Source: an uncultured Oscillospiraceae bacterium (GTDB taxonomy: Bacteria > Bacillota > Clostridia > Oscillospirales > Oscillospiraceae). Taken from it: a stretch of DNA of 6,305 nucleotides. A program made the position numbers and the translations under genes. Shown in pieces: positions 1 through 5,511 of the stretch; the stretch's first letter is position 1; every line of letters begins with the position of its first letter. Where the stretch lies: positions 1-6,305 of the forward strand of contig CAKTSA010000058.1 of NCBI GenBank assembly GCA_934597585.1. Direction: 5' to 3'. Under the pieces are notes generated by a model. It worked only from the letters and a program-made list of their open reading frames with translations, had not been told where the DNA came from and ran no database searches.

Positions 1-651
1 GCGGAAATCGTCCAGAGAACCGGTGTATTGCAGCTCGCCGTCCTTGATAAAGGCAATGTGGGTGGCGCACTTCTCCAGATCGGAGGTGATGTGGGTAGAG
101 AACAGCACGCTGCGCGTACCGTCCGCCACCAGACGGCGCAGCAGCTCCGTCAGCTCGTCGCGGCTTACCGGATCAAGGCCGCTGGTCGGCTCGTCCAGGA
201 TCAGCAGGCGGGCGTTGTGGCTCAGCGCCAGGGCGATCATGTACTTGACCTTCATGCCGCTGGAGAGCTGATCCACGCGCTTTTCCTCGTCGATGGCAAA
301 CAGGCGCAGATAGTGGCGGTATTTGTCCTCATCCCAGTTGTCATAGAAACGGCGGGTAACGTCGGTGATGACGCGGATCTTCTTTTTGGGGTAGAAGTCG
401 ATGCCGCCCAGCACCACGCCCAGCTCGCGCCGGATGGCGCGCTCGTTGGCGGCGTAGTCCATGCCGAACACTTTGACCTCGCCTGCGTCCGGATGCACCA
501 TGCCCAGAATGGATTTGAGCGTGGTGGATTTGCCTGCGCCGTTGCGCCCGATAAAGCCCATCACCGCGCCCTCCGGCACGGCGAAGGACACGCCGTTCAG
601 CGTAAACGCAGGGTAACGCTTCGTCAGCCCCTGTACCTCCAATACGTTCAT
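1..651 (-). CDS. ABC transporter ATP-binding protein (3' end cut by window edge)
   Basis: Nucleotide-binding subunit of an ABC transporter, expected to hydrolyse ATP at the inner face of the membrane and drive a separate ABC-2-type permease, probably encoded just beyond the left edge. The start is the ATG at 651-649; 217 codons are visible. Seen in order: Walker A G35-RNGAGKS-T43, signature LSSGM at 129-133, Walker B LLILDEP at 149-155 with E154 as the catalytic base, D-loop SGLD at 157-160 and switch His187 in the STH motif. The Q-loop region (VVLGGIDFY, 79-87) has no glutamine. The segment FYDNWDEDKY (102-111) is typical of the BcrA/YtrB-like group of Firmicute exporters, often linked to drug or peptide resistance or envelope stress; that assignment is family knowledge, and the substrate cannot be read from this sequence. 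The ATG overlaps the stop of the upstream AbrB gene (ATGA), so the two are probably translationally coupled. Confidence 0.93.
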   Translation of the reverse strand, partial: MNVLEVQGLTKRYPAFTLNGVSFAVPEGAVMGFIGRNGAGKSTTLKSILGMVHPDAGEVKVFGMDYAANERAIRRELGVVLGGIDFYPKKKIRVITDVTRRFYDNWDEDKYRHYLRLFAIDEEKRVDQLSSGMKVKYMIALALSHNARLLILDEPTSGLDPVSRDELTELLRRLVADGTRSVLFSTHITSDLEKCATHIAFIKDGELQYTGSLDDFR

Positions 652-875
652 TCTTCCTCCTCGCTCGCGCTGGGCAGACTGTTGAATACGGTCTTCATCA
701 GCGGGTTCAGCTTGTCCACGGTCTGCAGCGCTATGCCCTTTTTCTTGTCTGCCATCAGCACCAGCGTGTCCCCGGGCTGGAGGCCGAACATATCCCGCGC
801 CTCCTTGGGAATGACGATCTGCCCCTTGGGGCCGATCTTCACGCTGCTCATAAAATACCGTTCGTCCTTGCTCAT
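648..875 (-). CDS. AbrB/MazE/SpoVT-family DNA-binding regulator
   Basis: Small transcription factor of 75 residues. Residues about 9-50 form a SpoVT-AbrB swapped-hairpin domain: the core SSVKIGPKGQIVIPKEARD followed by FGLQPGDTLVL is the family hallmark. Such proteins dimerise through this fold and bind DNA. A C-terminal tail ends in SASEEEE, an acidic run that is not part of the fold. The ATG at 875 is chosen because GAGAGGAG lies just upstream with about 7 nt between GGAG and the ATG. A longer reading from a GTG at 935 would begin inside the promoter spacer, upstream of the likely transcription start, so it is rejected. The gene is first in an operon with the ABC ATPase, overlapping it by 4 nt. 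By analogy with GntR-ABC operons of the YtrA type it probably regulates its own operon; that is inference. An antitoxin role is less likely because no toxin follows. Confidence 0.88.
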   Translation of the reverse strand: MSKDERYFMSSVKIGPKGQIVIPKEARDMFGLQPGDTLVLMADKKKGIALQTVDKLNPLMKTVFNSLPSASEEEE

Positions 876-925
876 GTGATCGCTCCTCTCTGGTTGGATT
901 GGTATAACTTTTCTTACTTTTTCGC

Positions 926-954
926 AATTTAGCACACAAGACGGCAGATGTCAA
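926..954 (-). promoter_or_regulatory. Sigma-A-type promoter of the AbrB-ABC operon
   Basis: On the minus strand there is a perfect -35 TTGACA (954-949), a 17-bp spacer and a -10 TAAATT (931-926). Transcription should begin near 919, giving a leader of about 45 nt before the AbrB start at 875. The leader is AT-rich before a GAGAGGAG ribosome binding site. The match and spacing are close to ideal, suggesting strong basal activity that would need a repressor for control. Confidence 0.82.
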
Positions 955-962
955 GAGCAAAA

Positions 963-1009
963 GCGCTCGGCTATGCCGCATGAGCTTCCGAGCGAAGCGC
1001 CATGCGGCA
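963..1009. repeat. Compound palindrome upstream of the AbrB promoter
   Basis: TGCCGCATG (974-982) is perfectly inverted as CATGCGGCA (1001-1009). Nested inside, GCTTC (984-988) pairs with GAAGC (994-998), so one long, nearly continuous hairpin can form. A competing 7-bp pairing joins CGCTCGG (964-970) to CCGAGCG (988-994). The element ends about 10 bp before the -35 of the AbrB-ABC promoter. No T-tract follows directly on either strand, so it is not a standard terminator. It could be an operator or a REP-like dispersed palindrome. Confidence 0.6.
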
Positions 1010-1045
1010 AAAAAGCGGCGATGCCGGACTGACGGGGAGCAGGGG

Positions 1046-1058
1046 CGATACGGTATCG
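1046..1058. repeat. 13-bp perfect palindrome, possible operator
   Basis: CGATAC and GTATCG flank a single central G at 1052. An odd-length palindrome of this size is compatible with a dimeric regulator site, but it is not placed over a recognised promoter. It is about 90 bp upstream of the AbrB-ABC -35. Its role is unknown. Confidence 0.35.
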
Positions 1059-1096
1059 GGATATTTTCAGGACGGGACACTTGCCGTTCGACGTAT

Positions 1097-1133
1097 AAAA
1101 AAACGGCGGCTCTGATTTCTCAAAGCCGCCGTT
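1097..1133 (-). terminator. Rho-independent terminator, minus strand
   Basis: A 10-bp perfect stem is formed by AACGGCGGCT (1102-1111) and AGCCGCCGTT (1124-1133) around a 12-nt loop. On the minus strand the stem runs into seven T residues (complement of A 1097-1103). The plus strand has no T-tract after 1133, so it works leftward only. No confident minus-strand gene lies to its right, making it an orphan. It may end a small transcript, or shield the AbrB operon from antisense transcription. Confidence 0.85.
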
Positions 1134-1194
1134 CAAACAGCCTGTCAGATCCTTCCTTTTTGTGTTTATGGCGGCAGAAAGCGCGCATTTTCAT
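1120..1194 (-). CDS. Possible 24-residue basic small protein (weak candidate)
   Basis: An ATG at 1194-1192 opens 24 codons ending with TGA at 1122-1120, inside the loop of the 1097-1133 terminator. The peptide begins MKMRAFCRHKHKKEGSD and ends in RLFERRL, so it is strongly basic with one cysteine. AAAGG lies about 7 nt upstream of the ATG as a weak ribosome binding site. A GATAAT hexamer at 1235-1230 could be a -10, but no good -35 is seen at the right distance. I recognise no family. It may be chance, a remnant of a lost gene, or a real small protein. Confidence 0.2.
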   Translation of the reverse strand: MKMRAFCRHKHKKEGSDRLFERRL

Positions 1195-1264
1195 TTGACG
1201 GCCTTTGTTCTGAGATCGTTTTACAGCGTATTATCGCGCTTACCGCGGCATCGTGAGGCCCGCG

Positions 1265-1290
1265 GTCTCAAAAATGCCGGTTTTTGAGAC
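1265..1290. repeat. Perfect 10-bp inverted repeat with 6-bp centre
   Basis: The arms GTCTCAAAAA (1265-1274) and TTTTTGAGAC (1281-1290) are exact reverse complements around TGCCGG. The right arm ends 32 bp before the -35 of the surface-protein promoter. No T-tract follows directly on either strand after the stem, and the base of the stem is not GC-rich, so a terminator is unlikely. The geometry suits a dimeric regulator or a tyrosine recombinase core site (two arms of about 10-11 bp with a 6-8-bp crossover). It overlaps by one base a CCGCGG hairpin to its left. Confidence 0.7.
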
Positions 1291-1322
1291 TTCGTATTTT
1301 TGCGCGAAAGAGCGGTTTACTA

Positions 1323-1351
1323 TTGATTATTTGCGCGTCCTGTGTTATATT
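1323..1351 (+). promoter_or_regulatory. Extended -10 promoter of the surface-protein gene
   Basis: A -35 TTGATT (1323-1328), a 17-bp spacer and a -10 TATATT (1346-1351) are seen, preceded by TGT (1343-1345), which supplies the extended -10 TG element. Transcription should begin near 1358, leaving a leader of about 190 nt. Confidence 0.7.
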
Positions 1352-1357
1352 TTCAGC

Positions 1358-1550
1358 AGAAAATGGCTTGGGATGCTATGCTCGATTCATTTATAGCGAA
1401 CGGAATACAGATTCCGTCCGATACAGAGGAGCGGGCGACGGAAAGAGCCTGCGGACGATCTGCGGCGGGCGGCGCGGCAAACAGCGGCACAGCCCCGACC
1501 AAACGTCCGACCGCAGGAAGCTGCGGAAAGCAGACATAAGGAGGATCATT
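1358..1550 (+). promoter_or_regulatory. Long structured 5' leader of the surface-protein mRNA
   Basis: About 190 nt lie between the predicted transcription start and the ATG at 1551. A 7-bp hairpin is formed by ACGGAAT (1400-1406) and ATTCCGT (1411-1417). Next to the ribosome binding site, CCGCAG (1511-1516) pairs with CTGCGG (1521-1526) around a GAAG loop. The same CCGCAG could instead pair with CTGCGG at 1449-1454 or 1460-1465, and CGGACG (1452-1457) with CGTCCG (1504-1509). AAGGAGG (1538-1544) sits 6 nt before the ATG. No known riboswitch class is recognised. Open frames cross the leader but have no good ribosome binding site of their own. Confidence 0.4.
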
Positions 1551-4500
1551 ATGAAGAAAAGCAAGTTCCTATCCATCTTATTGGCGCTGTGCCTGACGCT
1601 GAGCCTGCTGCCAACGGCGGCGCTGGCGGAGGATGCGGCGGCCATCGACCTCGACACGTTTATCACATGGCTCAAGGACAGCAACTACACCGTTGATGGT
1701 GAAAGCTACACCGGTAATACGAACGCCGTTCAGGACGGTAAGCTCATCGTCAAGTGGAGTCCAGTCAGCGGCTGCCTTGGCAATAACTGCTCTCAGACGC
1801 ATGAGGGTATTGAACATGGCAGTGTTACAACGAATCGTAATGTTCCCAATAAAGTGAACAGCGACCTTGCACAGTTCTATATTGCAAACAATGGTGAACA
1901 GGCTACCGGTGTTGCTGTCAGCATTTCCAACGTCAAGTTTGTCTATGAACCGGCTTCTTTCCAGCTTTACGGCAATACAGGTTATGCGGGAAGTTGGACA
2001 GCTGATGGCGTCCGCAGCGGTCAGCTCTACTTTATGACCTCTGGCGATGTGACCTTTGAGGGCTGCGAATTTGATAAGGTCGTGCTGACCATGTTCAATA
2101 CCACCGGCACCAGCACGGTCAAGGATTGCAGTTTCAAGAACGTCTACAACAACTATGCCATCAAGGATATTCGCGGCGCGAATGTCTCCGTTACCGGCAC
2201 GACCATTGAAAACTGCGGCGGCGGCATCATGGTCAGCCAGACGGCCAATACGAATGTCACGGCTGTGACCCTCACCGGCAACACGTTCAAAGATGTTGAC
2301 GTGGCTGGCACTGCGCCCAGCGAAAAGGTCGGCACCCGCGCGATCCTTCAGGTCGCCAAGACCGGTGACTACACCGGTACGAACTTTGACCTAAGCGGCA
2401 ACTCTGCTGCTGGCTGCGGCCCCGTTCTGCGCCAGCTGAATGAAAAAGCGACGGCCGGTATCGCTGATCAGGCGGACGCGCTTCAGACGATCGCCTCCGG
2501 CAGCAGCACGCTCTACACGACCGATTCTAAGCGTCCCTACGCCGCTGAGACGAAGGACGGCACAACGTACAACACGTTGGCGGAGGCCCTCACGGCCGTT
2601 TCCGCCGCGAATCCGCTGACCTGGGTCAGCGATACTGCGTGGCCCGCTGCCACCCCGGTGTACTACAATGGCAATCCCTATGCAACGATCGGCGAGCTTT
2701 TATATGACGCCCAGCAGAAAAGTGGCGTAATCAGTTCTCCCAACATTGAAACTGCCGTGATCTACTGCCGCCCCAATACGTTGATCCCCGCCGGAACGGC
2801 ATCCCACCCCAGCTTTGTGACTTCCACGACCATTTTCGGCAACGGTGCGACTTTGAGCGGCGCTACCGAGTGGGATGTTGAGAATTACTACACCCTGACG
2901 AAGAATATCTCTATCAACATTTACGATCTGAACGGCGGCGCTTCCGTGTGGGGCACGAGAAGGTCCGACTATACCGTGACCGTCAACATGGAAAACTGCA
3001 AAGATGCCCATGAGGTCCTGTTTAATTACGGTTCCGGAAACGGCAAGGTCGATATCACTGTCAAGAACTGTACTTTCCTTAAAAATGGTGGCGCTTCCCA
3101 CGGCTGGCCCATCTCCATCAACTGTCTCGGTTCCCTTCTGGTGGACGGCTGTACCTTTGACGGTGTGACCACCGGTGTTGTGGTGAATGTCAAGCAGCCC
3201 TCTGAAAACGGCACGATGGATGTTGCGGTAAAGAACAGCACGTTCAACAATGTGACCGGTCAGGATGGTAACAAGGGCGCGCTCCGCGTGACTGGTCAGC
3301 AGGCATGCAGCATCACGCTGACGATCGATGAGGTCGAATTTACCGGCACTCACGCTGACCCGAGCGACATTACGATCGGCAATGTGAAGGCTGCCGATAA
3401 TCTCGGTATTGTTTCCTACACCATTACTAATACCTCCGGCACTATGGACGTCCACAAGCAGGATGAGACCGCCACAAAGGTGACCACCACGCTGGACGGC
3501 ACCAGCACGCTTCCCTACACCGGCAGCAATGTTCCGGTCGCGCCGGCCTTCAATACGACGGACAAGACCATCACCAATGTCACGACGGACAATCTTCAGG
3601 ACATTCTTGACGGTAAGTACGGCAGCATCGACGGTATGACGATCATCCTTCCTACCGGCAACTACGGCCAGCTTGAGCTGGGCCGCGCCACGAAGTATGA
3701 GGGCAGCAACACACGGTATTTTGCCGGCTTGAACGGGGATATGTCTGACGCGACCGAGTATTCCTATACGGACTTCATTGCCTTGAAGAACAATGGTCAA
3801 TGGTCGCCTACGCCGCACTATATCCGCTCTATGAAAAATGTTACGCTCAAAGCGGCCGACGGTGCGACGGTCAACGTCGCGGGTATTTTTGCTTCGTCCG
3901 GCCATAAGTACGAGAACGCTTACGACTATGTGCTGGATCGCGATGTGGCGAACGGAAATTCTTATTACCTTGTGTTCGATTTTGCCAACATCAACTTTGA
4001 AGGACTGACCTTCACGGCAAAGAGCGACATCAACACTTCTCTGGAGCAGAGCGTCATCAACGGCGTCGCTTTCAGGAACTGCACGTTCGACATTGGCAGC
4101 ACGGCGTCCGGCAATCAGGCGATCCGCTATTACAATGAGAACGACAATGGAAATGTCCGCAATCTCGTCGTCGATCACTGCAAGTTCTACTACTGCTTCC
4201 AGGGCGTTTACACGAATCATATCAAGAACATTACTGTGACAAATAACGAATTTGATACGACTGGTCACAACGCTATTGCCATTCAGGACTTCAAGGGTGC
4301 ATGTGACCACGGCAGCGTTATTATCACCAACAACATCTTCAAGAACATCGGCGACCGCATCATTCGCTTTGGTGAGGTTGCAAATGGAACCAAAATCACC
4401 ATCGTCGGGAACACGGCCACTAATAGCGGCGACAGCAATGGCGAGGTCATCAAGGCGACCGGCATTGCCGAGGGTGTGATCACCACCATTTACGACAACA

Positions 4501-5345
4501 GCTGGGGCTTCGGCACGAAGGTCGCCAACGACCAGCTCAAGGATATCCCTGTCTCCTCCGCTGGCGGCACCGACTGGTCCGGCTCCTATGTTTCCGTTCC
4601 CTCGACTCCCAACGGCACCGTGACCGTCAGCCCGAAGAACGCCGCCAAGGGCACGACCGTGACCATCAACGTCACGCCTGACGCGGGCTATGAGCTCGGC
4701 TCCCTGACGGTCACCGACAGCAAGGGCGACGAGCTTGCGCTCAGCGGCAGCGGCAGCAGCTTCACCTTCACCATGCCCGCGGGCAGCGTGGTCGTCAAGG
4801 CGACCTTCGTCAAGCGCACCGTGAGCTTCAGCGACGTTTCCGCGAACGACTACTTCGCGGGCGCCGTGACGTGGGCGGTCGAAAAGGGCATCACCGACGG
4901 CATCGGCAACGGCCTGTTCGGTCCGAACCAGCCTTGCACGCGCGGCCAGATCGTGACGTTCCTGTGGCGTGCGGCGGGCTCTCCCGAGCCGAAGGCTCTG
5001 AGCAGCTTCACCGACGTCCCCGCAAACGAGTACTATGCGAAGGCCGTTGCATGGGCGGTTGAAAACGGCATCACCACCGGCACGAGCGCGACGACGTTCT
5101 CCCCGAACGACACCTGCACGCGCGGCCAGGCTGTGACGTTCCTCTGCCGTGCCGTCGGCGCGCAGGGCGCGTATGACGGCGCATTCAGCGACGTGACGGG
5201 CGAGATGTACTGCGCCGGTTCCGTGGCGTGGGCGGTCGCAAACGGCGTGACCACGGGCGTCGGCGGCGGCAAGTTCGCTCCGGACGACTTCTGCACGCGC
5301 GGTCAGATCGTGACGTTCCTCTACCGCGCCTATCAGGGCAAGTAA
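1551..5345 (+). CDS. Secreted SLH-anchored protein with right-handed beta-helix regions
   Basis: Large cell-surface protein of 1264 residues. The ATG at 1551 is chosen over an in-frame start near 1284 because AAGGAGG lies 6 nt upstream and the protein then opens with a signal peptide: KKSK, a leucine-rich core and a cleavage site near ALA-26. Residues 27-115 are unrecognised and include C75-x4-C80. Regions of about 115-290, 425-635 and 760-990 repeat short strands such as NCTF, NSTF, NNEF and NNIF, typical of right-handed parallel beta-helices. YNTLAEAL (340-347) and YATIGELL (377-384) are linker motifs often found before such helices. Residues about 1020-1086 form an InlB-B-like bacterial repeat (Flg_new_2 type). 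Three SLH domains follow at about 1092-1143, 1152-1203 and 1211-1264; SLH domains bind secondary wall polymer. The beta-helices could be adhesive or act on polysaccharide, but I see no catalytic motif I can name. Last-part codons (from about 4500) are richer in G/C at third positions than the middle. Confidence 0.93.
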   Translation: MKKSKFLSILLALCLTLSLLPTAALAEDAAAIDLDTFITWLKDSNYTVDGESYTGNTNAVQDGKLIVKWSPVSGCLGNNCSQTHEGIEHGSVTTNRNVPNKVNSDLAQFYIANNGEQATGVAVSISNVKFVYEPASFQLYGNTGYAGSWTADGVRSGQLYFMTSGDVTFEGCEFDKVVLTMFNTTGTSTVKDCSFKNVYNNYAIKDIRGANVSVTGTTIENCGGGIMVSQTANTNVTAVTLTGNTFKDVDVAGTAPSEKVGTRAILQVAKTGDYTGTNFDLSGNSAAGCGPVLRQLNEKATAGIADQADALQTIASGSSTLYTTDSKRPYAAETKDGTTYNTLAEALTAVSAANPLTWVSDTAWPAATPVYYNGNPYATIGELLYDAQQKSGVISSPNIETAVIYCRPNTLIPAGTASHPSFVTSTTIFGNGATLSGATEWDVENYYTLTKNISINIYDLNGGASVWGTRRSDYTVTVNMENCKDAHEVLFNYGSGNGKVDITVKNCTFLKNGGASHGWPISINCLGSLLVDGCTFDGVTTGVVVNVKQPSENGTMDVAVKNSTFNNVTGQDGNKGALRVTGQQACSITLTIDEVEFTGTHADPSDITIGNVKAADNLGIVSYTITNTSGTMDVHKQDETATKVTTTLDGTSTLPYTGSNVPVAPAFNTTDKTITNVTTDNLQDILDGKYGSIDGMTIILPTGNYGQLELGRATKYEGSNTRYFAGLNGDMSDATEYSYTDFIALKNNGQWSPTPHYIRSMKNVTLKAADGATVNVAGIFASSGHKYENAYDYVLDRDVANGNSYYLVFDFANINFEGLTFTAKSDINTSLEQSVINGVAFRNCTFDIGSTASGNQAIRYYNENDNGNVRNLVVDHCKFYYCFQGVYTNHIKNITVTNNEFDTTGHNAIAIQDFKGACDHGSVIITNNIFKNIGDRIIRFGEVANGTKITIVGNTATNSGDSNGEVIKATGIAEGVITTIYDNSWGFGTKVANDQLKDIPVSSAGGTDWSGSYVSVPSTPNGTVTVSPKNAAKGTTVTINVTPDAGYELGSLTVTDSKGDELALSGSGSSFTFTMPAGSVVVKATFVKRTVSFSDVSANDYFAGAVTWAVEKGITDGIGNGLFGPNQPCTRGQIVTFLWRAAGSPEPKALSSFTDVPANEYYAKAVAWAVENGITTGTSATTFSPNDTCTRGQAVTFLCRAVGAQGAYDGAFSDVTGEMYCAGSVAWAVANGVTTGVGGGKFAPDDFCTRGQIVTFLYRAYQGK
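4935..5320 (+). repeat. Three near-identical 29-bp direct repeats in the SLH coding region
   Basis: The sequence coding for CTRGQxVTFL recurs at 4935-4963, 5115-5143 and 5292-5320, spaced 180 and 177 bp. All three begin TGCACGCGCGG and end GTGACGTTCCT; they differ at only a few bases in between. They are the most conserved part of each SLH unit. Identity at DNA level, including third positions, points to recent duplication or gene conversion. Confidence 0.85.
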
Positions 5346-5356
5346 ACAGCGTTTCC

Positions 5357-5388
5357 AAAAAAGGCGAGCCAGACGGCTCGCCTTTTTT
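5357..5388 (+). terminator. Rho-independent terminator of the surface-protein gene
   Basis: GGCGAGCC (5363-5370) pairs with GGCTCGCC (5375-5382) around the loop AGAC, followed by six T residues (5383-5388). Six A residues precede the stem, so the hairpin extends and could work on both strands. It begins 11 nt after the TAA at 5343-5345 and separates this gene from the recombinase. Confidence 0.93.
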
Positions 5389-5461
5389 CGTTATCACAGC
5401 GTTTCAGGTGTATGCGGTGCAGGTGGAGCGGGGGCTTTTCGTATTTCGCGGACAGGCACGG

Positions 5462-5467
5462 TATAAT
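5462..5467 (+). promoter_or_regulatory. Possible promoter (-10 box) of the recombinase gene
   Basis: A perfect TATAAT lies 44 bp before the recombinase ATG. No good -35 is found at 16-18 bp upstream (TTCGTA at 5438-5443 is the best, with 3 of 6 matches), so expression is probably weak or needs an activator. The strong terminator at 5357-5388 means the gene needs its own promoter. Confidence 0.5.
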
Positions 5468-5511
5468 GACCTCCCGACGAGAAAAAGCTATCCGTAACAG
5501 GAGGTATTGTC

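Larger units (their letters stand above)
955..1322. other. Structured intergenic region, no confident gene
   Basis: This stretch separates the leftward AbrB-ABC promoter from the rightward surface-protein promoter. Open frames here are short and cross the terminator hairpin, so I do not accept them as genes, apart from a weak 24-codon candidate at 1120-1194 on the minus strand. It holds five inverted repeats listed separately or noted here: 963-1009, 1046-1058 (CGATAC-G-GTATCG), 1097-1133, the CCGCGG pair at 1243-1248 and 1260-1265, and 1265-1290. No tRNA-like fold was seen. Confidence 0.6.

Noticed and set aside
28..879. A 283-codon plus-strand frame across the AbrB-ABC region
   Set aside because: The minus strand has clear Walker A, signature and Walker B motifs and an AbrB domain here; the plus frame has no recognisable features and spans both genes.
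951..1136. A 61-codon minus-strand frame in the intergenic region
   Set aside because: It runs through the strong minus-strand terminator at 1097-1133 and through the palindrome at 963-1009, so it would not be transcribed as one message.
1291..1299. TTCGTATTT shared between the two plus-strand promoter regions (also 5438-5446)
   Set aside because: A 9-bp match is expected many times by chance in a window of this size, and its distance to the two -10 boxes differs.
1440..1510. Resemblance to a cyclic di-GMP-I riboswitch (GGCAAAC followed by ACAGCC)
   Set aside because: The hairpin expected between the conserved segments and the GACGCAAAGCC core are missing, so the likeness is probably chance.
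1342..1539. A 65-codon frame ending next to the surface-protein ribosome binding site, as a leader peptide
   Set aside because: Its first start lies inside the promoter, and the later ATG at 1363 has no good ribosome binding site; the product is low-complexity.
1284..1550. An 89-codon in-frame extension of the surface protein
   Set aside because: It would start upstream of the predicted promoter, place the signal peptide internally and ignore the strong ribosome binding site at 1538-1544.
2700..4310. A 536-codon open frame antisense to the surface-protein gene
   Set aside because: It lies wholly opposite a strongly supported gene, its product is low-complexity and rich in Val, Ile, Arg and Asp with no domain, and it has no evident ribosome binding site. 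It follows from the codon use of the sense strand.
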